From positions 496,001 through 560,000 of the forward strand of contig JAMXDE010000031.1 in NCBI GenBank assembly GCA_026770025.1: a DNA stretch of 64,000 bases. Reading direction: 5' to 3'. The notes below the pieces were generated by a model. The model saw only the letters and a list, made by a program, of their open reading frames with translations. It searched no databases and was not told the origin of the DNA. The translations under genes and the position numbers were made by a program. Origin of the DNA: Craspedostauros australis. Taxonomy: Eukaryota; Bacillariophyta; Bacillariophyceae; Mastogloiales; Achnanthaceae. Shown here piece by piece: positions 42,523 through 52,823 of this stretch; the first letter of the stretch is position 1; the number at the start of each line of letters is the position of its first letter.

Positions 42523-43258
42523 CATTGTCAGCATACCATACTCGGAATGCCGGCAGAACACAACAGTCGCAAACGTGGCATCGCGCAGTGCAGCGACAGA
42601 CTTTGGCGGTCCTGCGTGTGGACATCAAGGCTGCGAAGCTGCTGAAACAAGTGCTGCCAATGACATGCGACGCTGCATTTCACCGCATCTATTGCATCGA
42701 TCAACCGCAACAACGGGTCCGGCGCGAATGAAGCCGGCGCCACTGAATCCATCATGCATCGACACTCAACTGCCACAGACGACGCTGATGCCAGCGCCGA
42801 TGGCAGTGGTGGAATGAAGAACCAGACGCAGTAAGTGCGCCAAAGGCGTCTCGAGATGCAATACCTACGACCTAGTCGTACAACTATGATGGTTGGCAGA
42901 AGACGGAGACGTTCCCGTGGGGGCTGCTTCTGCGTCCCATGAACAACGCGCAGTCAGCCGCAATGCTGTGCGCGCAAACCACACGATGAATGAGAGTACT
43001 AGATATGTACCAGCGTGGTATTTACTGATCCTGTTCGCTGATTCTATTTGAGTACACGAGTATGATAGAGTATTGTTGTATTGTATGTACGATACTACGA
43101 TATGCTGCTCTATCGTATGCAAATAGAGTGGTTCGTTTATTTCTTCTTGGGTTCAGTTCGACACTAGTGGTTGCTTCGTTCAGATTGCCTCTTGTCACCT
43201 GCTCCAACAATACCCACTGCCGCTCCACCATTACGGGTACGCACCATACACCAGCCGC
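42523..43258. other. Spacer between accessory island and second host block
   Basis: No supported gene; the last part is the 3' side of the gamma-SNAP gene. Confidence 0.45.
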
Positions 43259-44791
43259 CTACCGCAGATCGAAATCATCATCTGATAGATCATCCGAGTC
43301 ATCTCCGTCGCCAAAGTCCAACGCATCGAGCTCGTCCTGCAGAGCATTCTGGTCGACGGCATCCGCTGCGGCGCCATCCACTTCGTATCCCGTCTTTTGG
43401 GCCGCCAGTTCGCCGAGGGACATCTGCGCTTGCTTTTCTGCCGTCTTGCTCTTGCTGGCGCCCGTGGAATCGCCAAAGGTCTCCGCAACACCCCGTCTGG
43501 CCACGCCCGACAGACGTAGAAATGACACGAGCTCTTTCATGGTCGGTGTCAAGTTGCCGATCGCCGCCCTGTTGGGGCCGGTGGGCGAACGCGCCTCCTC
43601 CAGGGCATCGCCGTCGCGCATCTTGATTGCCCGGAACAGCTCCTCTCCCAGCTTGCATTCACGCGACTGCAAGTATGCCGTCTTTTGCACGTGGCGGTTC
43701 AGGAATTCCTGCTCGGCCGCCACGGGGTCACCCATGGCCAGCGTGATGATGGTCTCGACGATGAAGGCGCGCGACAAGGTCAGCGAGCTCAGATTCTCTC
43801 TGTCCAAGATGGTGGAGGCGGCACCGGCGGCATACAATGCCGATGCGTATTCACCAAAGTCCACCAGCATGTTGATCATCTCCTGCACCGGTTCGTGCGC
43901 GTACGGTCTGTCGACGACGTGGTTCCTGGCAAGCTCCAATGTTTCCGGCGTTGGGTTGGTCGCGGTCTCCTCCGTCTCTGGGTTGATGTAAGAAGAAATT
44001 CCGGTCTGGCGGTACCTCGCGTACGGGTTGACAGGATCCGGCACGTGCGCCTCGATGGCCTCCTCGAGGGCCTCCAGAGCGACCTTCGGCAGCATGGCCG
44101 CCTCATCTCCCCAGATGAGCGCGATGGCAGCCTGGACCTTGCTGCTGGCGGCCTTGCTAGGCTCGTTCATTTGCGTGAAGGCCTTGGACGAATCCAGGTG
44201 CAGCTTGCGACCGATCTCGCGACACCGCTCCAGGCTCTCCGTGTTGGTGCCGTCGTCGAGGCTGTCCTTGATAATCTCCGCGGCTCGCGTGTACTCCGCT
44301 GCGGCCGTGGCGTAGGCCCCCGACATCATCTGACAATCCCCGCTGGACATGCGGCAGTTGCGCTCCAGCACGGTCTCGCCGCACAGCTGGTAGGCATCGG
44401 CCGCGCGCTTGTAGTACGTGGAAGCCGCCAGCGGGTCCGCCTTGGAGAAGAGACCGCGTTGCATGGCCTTCTTGGCCTTGTCCTGGTACTCCTTGGCATC
44501 CTTCATCTTGAGGTCCTTGGCCTCTCCTTGCAGAGATGGCCGCGGCGCCTTCTTCTTGGACGACGTGCGCGCACCGTACTGGTACCCGCTGGATGGCGGC
44601 GCAGTCGTCGTGACAGCCGTGGAGGTGGTGGCCGCCGTCATTCCCGATCGGGTCGAGCTTCCGCCGCGGGAGGCACCGGCGAACAGCGAGTCGCGGTCTG
44701 CCTTTGCGGATGCCTTTTTCTTCTTCGATCCGCCGCCCATCGATCCGAACAACGCATCGCGGTTGGCCTCATTGTTCTGCTTGTAGCTCAT
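43259..44791 (-). CDS. NAPG: Gamma-SNAP-like NSF attachment protein
   Basis: 510 residues, single exon, start ATG at 44791. After a Lys/Ser-rich N-terminus of about 100 residues comes the SNAP helical-hairpin (TPR-like) array: 'ASTYYKRAADAYQLCGE', 'AYATAAAEYTRAAEIIKD', 'EPVQEMINMLVDFGEYASALYAAGAASTIL'. An acidic end follows ('FGDGDDSDDLSDDDFDLR'), with the NSF-activating C-terminus in SNAPs being acidic/Leu-containing. SNAPs link NSF to SNARE complexes for disassembly after membrane fusion. It is longer than animal gamma-SNAP (about 310 residues) because of the N-terminal extension and a C-terminal insert. It is divergent from SYS1 with 674 bases between starts. Confidence 0.85.
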   Translation of the reverse strand: MSYKQNNEANRDALFGSMGGGSKKKKASAKADRDSLFAGASRGGSSTRSGMTAATTSTAVTTTAPPSSGYQYGARTSSKKKAPRPSLQGEAKDLKMKDAKEYQDKAKKAMQRGLFSKADPLAASTYYKRAADAYQLCGETVLERNCRMSSGDCQMMSGAYATAAAEYTRAAEIIKDSLDDGTNTESLERCREIGRKLHLDSSKAFTQMNEPSKAASSKVQAAIALIWGDEAAMLPKVALEALEEAIEAHVPDPVNPYARYRQTGISSYINPETEETATNPTPETLELARNHVVDRPYAHEPVQEMINMLVDFGEYASALYAAGAASTILDRENLSSLTLSRAFIVETIITLAMGDPVAAEQEFLNRHVQKTAYLQSRECKLGEELFRAIKMRDGDALEEARSPTGPNRAAIGNLTPTMKELVSFLRLSGVARRGVAETFGDSTGASKSKTAEKQAQMSLGELAAQKTGYEVDGAAADAVDQNALQDELDALDFGDGDDSDDLSDDDFDLR

Positions 44792-45465
44792 GCTGGTATC
44801 GTGCTTCTGTCGTTGACAATGCTATGATGTTATTGATGTTGTTGATGCTGTGGGAGTGATGAGAGTGATGCCAGTGGCCAAACGTATCCTCTCTATGATA
44901 ATATTCTACTCGCTATGAGCGGCTTGTGCGAGTATGATCCGTGGAGGTGGAGCCGTTCCGCTCTCTCTCTCTCTCCTGGGATCTTTGCGTTCCGGACACT
45001 GTTTCGTGATGTGAAAGGTTCTGTTGTGGTCTTTCGTTGTGACCGTAGTGTCACGTCATGGTTGTTGTGGGAGATCGTGTTTCGTACTCCTGCGTGTTGT
45101 TTCGTTTCTTCATGGAGTTTCGCCAGTTCGCATCTTCAAGCAATGGTCGAGTGGGTCGACTCGAAGTCCCACGAAACAACAACCTCCATTTGGATCACGA
45201 CAAACAACGCAATGCAACACGACACGACATTCCACGATCGTGGAACAACAACGAAGCACGAACAAACGCTGTCGAAGTGAGATGGCCATGGCGCTTTCTT
45301 TGCAGTTCATTTCTCACACTCCATTGCCCGCCAGCTCCACAACTATTACACTCGCTTCCATTCGCCACCTGTGACAACCTCAACCCACGACAATCCCCAT
45401 CTCATCATCTGTCATCGATCCTTCCAAGCAAGGCAAGAGAGACAACGGAATAGCGGCTCGCGACG
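44792..45465. promoter_or_regulatory. Putative bidirectional promoter, gamma-SNAP / SYS1
   Basis: The 674 bases between two divergent starts, both genes serving the secretory pathway. Contains a (CT)n tract at about 44963-44978 and a TCACGTCATG motif (about 45051-45060). No coding frame supported. Confidence 0.45.
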
Positions 45466-46383
45466 ATGCCAGAACGACGCGTCACAAGAACCAACAGCGG
45501 ATCGGGTGATCCAGCATCGCTGGGACTGGCTTCACCGCCGTCATCCGGCAATTCGAATGGACTGCAGCTGCCGAATGGATCCAACGGCGATGCGCCGCGC
45601 AACGTCGGTCGGCGAAGGCGCAATCCACTCGTCGCGGCATCCAACAAGGCCTTCAATCCCAAGCTCATCTTTTCGCAGATCGTCGCCATGCAGTGTCTGC
45701 ATTACGTCGTGCTGGGATTCTTCTTCGGCGTCAACAACCTGCTCTACGGCAATTCCATCACCATCGACCGGATATTCACAGACAGGTACCTCAATTTATG
45801 GTCCATCGGTGGATGGGCGGACAATTTCGCCGTCGTTCTCAGTTGTCTTTGCGGGTAAGTGGGGGGAACGGCAAGAATGCAAATCACACGGCAGTGCCAG
45901 TTGCTTCTGGTGACGCTGATGTTGGCGTGTCAGCATGGATGGTGGCTCTATCGTATCACGGGCATTGTTTCATGCAATGCAATGAAGGGAGATGTTAATG
46001 CCACCGGCGGCTTGAGAGTGGTCGCAACCTGCTGTTGGCTTGGTGTGATGGGTGCTCTACACCGCATATGTTGCTCACATGAAGAAACCAATTGCTTACA
46101 ACTTCTCTCGCTTCTCTCCTTCACAATACAACACGCCATGCCATGCATACCATGGAACAGATCCGTTCTGCTCGCCATCATTGTGGAAAAATCAAAGAAA
46201 TGTCTGGACTTCTGCGTCACGCTCTTCCTCATCCATCTCCTGGTGTGCACGCTGTACAATGGCATACCAGCGACGTGGGATTGGTGGATCATTCACATAT
46301 TCAGCACAATCGCAATGATATTGCTGGGGGAGTACGTCTGCAGTCAAAGGGAGCTGGATGAAATTCCGCTGCTGCAATTTTAG
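45466..46383 (+). CDS. SYS1: SYS1-like Golgi membrane protein, two exons
   Basis: Exons 45466-45854 and 46161-46383 (203 residues), separated by a 306-base intron starting GTAAGT and ending AACAG, phase 2. Exon 1 encodes a disordered N-terminus and 'FNPKLIFSQIVAMQCLHYVVLGFFFGVNN' (read in parts), the first membrane span of the Sys1 family. Exon 2 encodes 'VEKSKKCLDFCVTLFLIHLLVC', 'WDWWIIHIFSTIAMILLGEYVC' and the hallmark end 'ELDEIPL'. The join restores 'CLCGSVLLAIIVEKSKKCLDF' (parts), matching the family without gap. Sys1 recruits Arl3/ARFRP1 to the trans-Golgi. Four membrane spans are expected. Confidence 0.92.
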
Positions 46384-47182
46384 CAATGGCACGTGGTGCA
46401 CATGCTGTGGCAGACTGCTCTGCTCGACCCTTCTCTGCTCTGCTTGCTTTCGATTAGGGCAGAGCATTCCTTCTTCGTCATGCACATACTCTTGGGAAAA
46501 GCACTGCTCTAAGAGTACTCTACACAGTTGCGCATCGGATGTGGCAAGGATTCCACAATGGGAAACCAACTGGTCGGGAGCATTGATGCATCCATACGCG
46601 TACATTGACGACAGACCAAGACAGAAAACAATTTGCGAGAGTATCCCAAGTGGAGCAAACAAAGTGAAGCAGAAACGAAAAGTGCACAGAGATTTGATTC
46701 GCGCTTTTCATGGTTGCCAAAGATAGAGAGGATGCGTCCGTTGCTTCTTCCCCGCTGTCTCTCTCTCGCTCTCTTGTATCCAGGCATTGTGGGAAAGGCA
46801 ACTGAAAATGCATCAGGCGAATGCTAGGATATGATTGGCACCCCTGTTGAGTATATGTATCTGCATGCATGTGAAACGGAACGATGCTTACTCGTATTGT
46901 TGTTGCTGTGCCGTCTCCATTCCACAACTAGCTTCAAAGTGTGTAGCCCACATGGCGCGCTTGTTCGATCAGTGTTTCATCGAGTCCCGGGAACCAAGAC
47001 AAGACAAGTTTCTTGTTGTGTTGGCATCAGCTGCCACATTTGGAGGACCATGGAAGGCACAACCACAGCGCAACGCAACGCACATGGCAGCAGCCCAATC
47101 TGATCCCATAGCCGTACTTGACGATCCCCTCCCAAACCATTGGCATTGGCATTGGCATTGGCATTCACACAACTCCACCGCC
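46384..47182. other. Intergenic region
   Basis: Holds the SYS1 3' side and the promoter of the DUF4864 gene. An upstream in-frame extension of the next gene (from 46835) is open but looks like leader. A (CATTGG)n run at 47137-47163 lies here. Confidence 0.5.
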
Positions 47183-47797
47183 ATGATGACAACGATAACG
47201 ATGATGACGATGACGCAATCTGGGCGCTCAATACCCAAATCAAACACTGTCGGCCTTCCATTGGCACGTTTCGGTCAAAGATTCTTCGCGTTGCTCTCAG
47301 TGTTGATGGTCACATCATGCCTCACGCAGCAGGCAACCGCACTACAGCTGACACCACAGACCACACCCGAATCCGTCGTGCGATCGCAGCTGGATGCGTT
47401 GCAGATCGATGATATCTACGAGGTGTTCAAGTACGCGTCGCCCAGCAACAAGGCCATGACGGGACCGTGGCAGCGGTTCAGCGAGATGGTGCGATCACCC
47501 CCGTACCACCATCTGGTGGGGCATGCCAGAGCCAACGTTGTGCTGGAAGTTCGATCGAAGATGGCGCCGGACTGCTGGGGTGGTCTCGTCCAGGTTCTTC
47601 CGCCTTTCATCGAACAAGCTTCGGATGACGCCGATATCGACTCGGATAGTAACAGTAACGGCGATGGCGTGAACAGCAGCACAATGACTACGGCAGCGAC
47701 ATCACGATCAGTGGAGTTCTGGTGGTATCTATCACGGTGCACCGAGGGCCCCTACGCTGGATGCTACATGGTAGATTCTGTAAAGCCGAAGAGATAA
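47183..47797 (+). CDS. DUF4864-family protein with N-terminal signal
   Basis: 204 residues from the chosen ATG; starts at 46835 and 47084 are in frame but would add a low-complexity 'HWHWHWHW' leader. A hydrophobic stretch ('FFALLSVLMVTSC') ends in 'QQATALQL', which looks like a signal peptide; Leu at +1 is one of the residues allowed at stramenopile plastid presequence junctions, so plastid or secretory routes are both possible. The mature part fits DUF4864: 'VVRSQLDALQIDDIYEVFKYASPSNK', 'RFSEMVRSPPYHHLVGH' (parts), and ends in 'YMVDSVKPK'. The family is found in algae and bacteria, with no known biochemical role. Confidence 0.75.
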   Translation: MMTTITMMTMTQSGRSIPKSNTVGLPLARFGQRFFALLSVLMVTSCLTQQATALQLTPQTTPESVVRSQLDALQIDDIYEVFKYASPSNKAMTGPWQRFSEMVRSPPYHHLVGHARANVVLEVRSKMAPDCWGGLVQVLPPFIEQASDDADIDSDSNSNGDGVNSSTMTTAATSRSVEFWWYLSRCTEGPYAGCYMVDSVKPKR

Positions 47798-48202
47798 CGA
47801 CACTCTCATCGATTCCTCATCGCATTCTCAACGTCAACGGCTGGCGGTGTTGTCAGTGTCCCCTTCGAAGTATGGCTGTGTACTAGTACGATACAGCTAC
47901 AACTTCGAGTCCATTGCTAAATGGTGTGTGCTGCAGTAGAGTAGTCCACGTGGTGAGCAAGAAGAAAGACCTAAACATTTCTTCAGGGCTGTTGTTCGGC
48001 AACGATGGCATTGCGGCGGCAGCTCAGACAAAGCAATCTGTGGATGCCCCATTCTACGACTCTACTAATTTATCTGGAGGAAGGGGAAAAGAAATGTGTA
48101 TCTGGTTAAGAAACACAGCATCATCAGCAACAGCAGCAGAAGAAGCCGCAAGTAGGTCAGCACCAACATTCTAGTGCGTATCGTGCTCAACTCAACTCTG
48201 CT
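47798..48202. other. Convergent spacer
   Basis: 3' region between the DUF4864 and histone deacetylase genes. No gene seen. Confidence 0.5.
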
Positions 48203-49630
48203 CTATGATACTTCGCGTTTCCACATTTGATGCTTCCTCCAGACGTACGAGCATTCTTCATGCACGATAGCATGACGGCGTGCCAACGCATCGACATCCT
48301 TGTCGTACCCACCTCCAACAACAGCGGCCACGGGAATGCCCGATGACACGCATCGATCCAGCACCCATCGATCGCGTTGTCGGATGCCAGATTCGGAAAC
48401 CTTCAGCCGCCCAAGCTTGTCGTGCTCGTAGACGTCCACGCCGGCATCATAGAACACAAAGTCGGGCCGGACCTCGGTGATGGCGCGTTCGACGTTCGTT
48501 GTCAGCGCCTCCATGTACTCGTCGTCGGTACAGCCATCGTGAAGACCGATGTCGTACGTCGAATGCGCCTTCAACCGCGGATAGTTGGATGCGCAGTGCA
48601 TGCTCAAGGTGAACAACCGATCCTTGAGCGCGTCATCATCGCCGTCCTTCCATTGCGTGGAGAACTTGGCAGTGCCATCCCCTTGATGAACATCGCAGTC
48701 CACGACAAGCACGCGGTCGATGTGCGGTACGGATCCGCGGTGGAGATCCGCGTTGATCAGAAAGTTGGTGGCCACGGCAAAGTCGTTCAATATCGTGTAA
48801 CCTGCACCCCCGGCGGGGTGCGCATGATGCGTGCCGCCGGCCACGTTGCCTGCGATGCCGTGCTTGCATGCCAGCTGTGCCGTCAGGATGGTGCCCGCAA
48901 CTTCCAGCACCGTGCGTTCGATCAGCTCTGGTCGGCCGGCCTGGTCCCGAAATCCAATGTAACGCGCCTCCTGCACGGATAGCTTGCTGTCCAAGAACCG
49001 ATCTACGAAGTCTTCGTCGATAATGTCGAACCACTCACGAGGCACGTCGTTGAAATTCAGCGTGCGGAAGAAATGATCCTCCTGTCGCACCAGCGGTCGG
49101 GGTAGGGTCGATGTCGCGACGGTCTTGAAACTCGTGGACATCAATGCATGCGCGATGCGATGGAACTTGTCCATTGGAAACGTATGGTTCGGTGGCCAAT
49201 CGGCGAAAGAATAGTTCTCGTGGTACACCAAGGGTGCATGGAAGCGGTTTGTTACCGGATCCAAGCCGAGACGGGACGTTGCCAATCCATCGAAATCCAC
49301 ATGATTTGGGATCCAACTCTGCGAAGAGCATCGCTGGGATGCTGTTGGAACCGATGTCGTTGCCGATCCTTCCGATGGGCGAGCCGATGTACCGACAGAA
49401 CTCAGTGCTCGCACCTGCTGTTGCTGCAAGCATTCAAGCGTCGATGAATTTGATCCTGTTCTTGTCGGTATCGATGACGTTACCGTTGATAGAGATGACG
49501 ACGCTGCCCATGATGATGGATGCAGGCATCGAATCGATCGTTTCGATGATGGTATCTGGAAGCAAGTAGCGGTCTTGCCACGCCCAACGAATGATGCAGC
49601 GACGAGGCTGAGGTTGGCGAGTTGGAGCAT
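48203..49630 (-). CDS. Class IV (HDAC11-like) histone deacetylase
   Basis: 475 residues from the ATG at 49630; an in-frame ATG at 49741 would add 37. Zn-dependent deacetylase motifs are complete: 'AGGTHHAHP' (charge-relay His pair), 'DCDVHQGDGTA' (Zn ligands Asp and His), 'YDAGVDVYEHDKLG' (third ligand Asp) and 'GGGYD'. The order and the 'VYHENYSFADWPPNHTFPMDKF' start (in parts) are those of class IV enzymes, which in animals remove long fatty acyl groups from lysine. The first 110 residues begin with a hydrophobic Ala/Val stretch and contain 'VRALSSVG', like an organelle presequence. It is divergent from ADAT1. Confidence 0.9.
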   Translation of the reverse strand: MLQLANLSLVAASFVGRGKTATCFQIPSSKRSIRCLHPSSWAASSSLSTVTSSIPTRTGSNSSTLECLQQQQVRALSSVGTSARPSEGSATTSVPTASQRCSSQSWIPNHVDFDGLATSRLGLDPVTNRFHAPLVYHENYSFADWPPNHTFPMDKFHRIAHALMSTSFKTVATSTLPRPLVRQEDHFFRTLNFNDVPREWFDIIDEDFVDRFLDSKLSVQEARYIGFRDQAGRPELIERTVLEVAGTILTAQLACKHGIAGNVAGGTHHAHPAGGAGYTILNDFAVATNFLINADLHRGSVPHIDRVLVVDCDVHQGDGTAKFSTQWKDGDDDALKDRLFTLSMHCASNYPRLKAHSTYDIGLHDGCTDDEYMEALTTNVERAITEVRPDFVFYDAGVDVYEHDKLGRLKVSESGIRQRDRWVLDRCVSSGIPVAAVVGGGYDKDVDALARRHAIVHEECSYVWRKHQMWKREVS

Positions 49631-50567
49631 GTGTGTAGGAACAAAGGTGAACGCGAAGACCGCGTGGTCCAAACCGATCTGCTCTGATGTGGTTTGATGC
49701 GATGTGATTGCTGCACCTTCGCCGATGGTTCGATCGATCAATCAATCGCACTCGCACGCAGGAGGACAGTGTTCCAAGAGTTGGATTGTTGATGTCGCCT
49801 GATCTTGGTACGAATCAAACAAGCTCACCAAAAACGCCCGCACCACGCGACCACTCGTCGGTATGTCCAAGAACACGAAAAGTCACAGCGATGCTCGTCA
49901 GAGAATGTGCAATCGTAGCAAGAAGGTGATGTGCGAGTGCGTCAGAGTTCCTCTTTGGTGGGTGCGACAGATGTGTCTTGTGATGTGTTGATGTGTTGAT
50001 GGTTGGTGCCAAGAATGTGCCAATGCCATCAAGAGAGAAATCATGACGCAGCTCGGTTCTGATTGACGTGCGTGATCGATGTCTGGTCATTATTCACGTG
50101 AGATTCAGTACTACGCGAGGGAGAACACGAAGACATCATCTTTGGGACTGCGTGTCGCAGTTGATGCTGCCTTGGTTGTCACAAAACCCTTAAGTGTGGT
50201 GTGACGTGTTGAAGTGTTTTGGAAACGGAAAGCAATGACAACAGAGGAACACAAAACAATTCCACTGATGTGAGATGTCAACGTCCACAAGTGGCTGGAA
50301 GAAGAAGAGAGACATCAACATCATTGACACCACCCTTCCTTCTTCTTGTGTTGCGCCACCACCGGCTCGTGCCTTGTCCTTGTACTTCGTTCCATCCTCG
50401 GCATCATCCCAAGTTTTTTCCTTCCTTTTGTTTCTTCTTTGTTGCTTCGCCCCTTTGCATCCTGGATTGATTGATCGATTGATCGATTGATCGGGCTGTT
50501 CTTATGGTTACCAAGCCAACACAGGAGGAAGGAGAAGAACGGAGTGCTCTTGCGTGAAGCATCTGCG
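49631..50567. other. Divergent intergenic region (HDAC / ADAT1)
   Basis: 937 bases between the two starts, likely holding both promoters. A tandem TTGATCGA run at about 50467-50492 sits close to the ADAT1 side. No gene seen. Confidence 0.45.
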
Positions 50568-52823
50568 ATGAAGCAATCGAAGAAAGAGCTTCAGCAACAG
50601 ACCCGAAGCGAGGACAAGACATCACTCGAAGGAGGCGCGAGCGTGAGCGTCAACGAGACCGGAGTAGCGAACAATTCGACAAAAACGCGATCACCGACTC
50701 TGCCATCATCATCATTGTCGTCCTTGTCGTCATCGTCAAGATCAGTGAGGAACGCGGAACGCCGCCGCACAGCAACATGCCGCTTCGCTGACCGCGTTGC
50801 AGCCGCATCTATCCAGGAATACAGACGGCTCGTGCCGAAGGAGTACCAAGGTCACACATGCATGGCTGCCATCGTGGCCCATTTCGCTGCCACGGAACAT
50901 GGTTGTGATGAAACAAGAAACCAAACAAGCACGATAAGAACGGCGACATCAGATCCAACGCTTGTATCAGCAGCAACAACGCCAGCAACAAAGACAGCAA
51001 GCACTGATGGTCGACTCCTGGTCCTTGCAATGGGTGTGGGAACCAAGTTTCTCCCAAAGACATTACTCTACGCAGAGTCCAAGTCATCAGACTACGGTCG
51101 CTTGGTGCGAGATTCTCACGCAGAAGTGCTTGCAAGACGCGCCTTCCGTCGGCAGCTATCATTAGAGATCTTGTCAGGTGGAGGCGATACCAATTCATCA
51201 CCCCAGATAGACGACAGCGGCAGCATCTTACAACAGATCCACGCCCCACATCACTCTCAAACAGACCCAAACTCATCTCATGGCTCCAAATGGAAATTGC
51301 GAGATCATGTGACCCTGCACATGTATACAAGTTCCGCACCGTGCGGCAATGCTACGCTCAAGAAGTTTGCCACCATGAAGAAGGAAAAGTTCAAACCTGA
51401 ACTGGGATCTGATAAGTGGCCACTCAAAAGCCATGAGGTGGTGCAACCACACTCGCTACGTCTTGGGCAGTTTGCGCTTCTGGTGAAGAAGGACACTAGT
51501 GGCACGAGTGCGAGTGCCACTGCGAGTGCCATCACGACTGCGCAGACTGCAACAACAACTCAAGACAAGATAACCAAGAAACGTGGATCCGATTGTCTCG
51601 TGATCAAACGCCACGATGGCGATGACAATGGCGACAAGGGTATGCAGAATGCAACCTCCAGCAAGAGCAGCGCAAACGCTGACATCGGCATCTGCTACAC
51701 CACTTTTTCTGAGGGTGCCAAGGACAAAAACATCCAACACAATGCCAACAATCAGCGCAAGACACCTGGAAATGCAGATACAAATGCAAGTGCAGAGCAT
51801 AGAGCACAACCAAGAGGACATGTCAACCGTTCCAAAGGTAAACCGTGGCCAGCCATGCAGTCTGATGATTGGTGTCCTCCCGGAACCTCAACCGTCCATC
51901 ATGACAAAGGTGAAACTCACACGTGCTCCGACAAGATCTGCCGATGGAACGTCCTCGGTCTGCAAGGATCCCTCCTCTCCACCGTCTTCGATTCTCCGCT
52001 CTACTTATCTACTATCACAGTCGGTAGGAAGTTCACAGAATGCATCTGCCGCCGTGCTGTCTGCTGCAGACTTGGCAAGGAGCCCAAGGCTGCTACCAAG
52101 ACGCTGAAGGTCGCATCATCAACATCCAAGAAGCAGGCACTGCATCAGCAAGGGACTGAAGCATGCGCACCGGCGAAGGCGAATCCGGCCGACTCGCCAC
52201 ATGCCCGCACACGCACCCCCACCGATTTGCCCAACGAGACAACATCAGATCACACACCCGCCTCTGTCAGGCCTACTCGCAAGTATCGTTACAACCATCC
52301 CGCCGTCATGGGAACCGCCGTGTACCTCGACGAGGGTACGGTTGAGACCAACGCCGATGCCATTGGTCAAGACGTGCGTTTCCATTCATCGCTCTGCTGG
52401 GCATGGTGGCCAAGCCTTGCCGTCGAAGACACAACGCAATCAATCGAATGCATCGACGGCGTGACGGGCTTGCGACACGTTCACACACAACGTAGCATCC
52501 TGTCGAACTCCAAGGATCAGACCCAGGAAGGTGGAACTATCAAGACTGCAACACTGGATGCCAAGAAGACCGACACAAGCCCAACACAACAAGACGAGAT
52601 CTCACTGATCAGCACACAGCGTTTGTTCGATTTGAATACGAAGATGGCGGGCGTAACAGGCCACGCAGCCTCAGCCAACAAGGCCATGTCGTTGCATGAC
52701 CTACGAGCACATAAGCTGTCGCATGCATCGGAGTACGAGAATGCCAAGACGGACTTGCTCGAACAGCACCGAGTATTCCGGACCTGGAGGCGGAGAGAGA
52801 ACTACGCCACGAGTATTGGGTGA
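50568..52823 (+). CDS. ADAT1: tRNA-specific adenosine deaminase ADAT1/Tad1
   Basis: 751 residues. The enzyme converts A37 of eukaryotic tRNA-Ala to inosine. Catalytic residues: His184-Ala-Glu186 in 'DSHAEVLARRAF', Cys259 in 'SSAPCGNAT' and Cys453 in 'TCSDKICRWNVLG', followed by 'LGLQGSLLS', the ADAT1/ADAR signature. The N-terminus is Ser/Thr-rich. Disordered inserts lie between the conserved blocks (residues about 270-430 and 520-590), which explains a length well above the roughly 400-500 residues usual elsewhere. No double-stranded-RNA-binding domain is seen, which separates it from ADARs. I chose the ATG at 50568, after the leader; an in-frame open stretch upstream lacks ATG. Confidence 0.92.
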   Translation: MKQSKKELQQQTRSEDKTSLEGGASVSVNETGVANNSTKTRSPTLPSSSLSSLSSSSRSVRNAERRRTATCRFADRVAAASIQEYRRLVPKEYQGHTCMAAIVAHFAATEHGCDETRNQTSTIRTATSDPTLVSAATTPATKTASTDGRLLVLAMGVGTKFLPKTLLYAESKSSDYGRLVRDSHAEVLARRAFRRQLSLEILSGGGDTNSSPQIDDSGSILQQIHAPHHSQTDPNSSHGSKWKLRDHVTLHMYTSSAPCGNATLKKFATMKKEKFKPELGSDKWPLKSHEVVQPHSLRLGQFALLVKKDTSGTSASATASAITTAQTATTTQDKITKKRGSDCLVIKRHDGDDNGDKGMQNATSSKSSANADIGICYTTFSEGAKDKNIQHNANNQRKTPGNADTNASAEHRAQPRGHVNRSKGKPWPAMQSDDWCPPGTSTVHHDKGETHTCSDKICRWNVLGLQGSLLSTVFDSPLYLSTITVGRKFTECICRRAVCCRLGKEPKAATKTLKVASSTSKKQALHQQGTEACAPAKANPADSPHARTRTPTDLPNETTSDHTPASVRPTRKYRYNHPAVMGTAVYLDEGTVETNADAIGQDVRFHSSLCWAWWPSLAVEDTTQSIECIDGVTGLRHVHTQRSILSNSKDQTQEGGTIKTATLDAKKTDTSPTQQDEISLISTQRLFDLNTKMAGVTGHAASANKAMSLHDLRAHKLSHASEYENAKTDLLEQHRVFRTWRRRENYATSIG

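Noticed and set aside
43062-43991. Long plus-strand open frame opposite gamma-SNAP
   Set aside because: Antisense shadow of a well-supported gene, with no domain and low-complexity Ser content.
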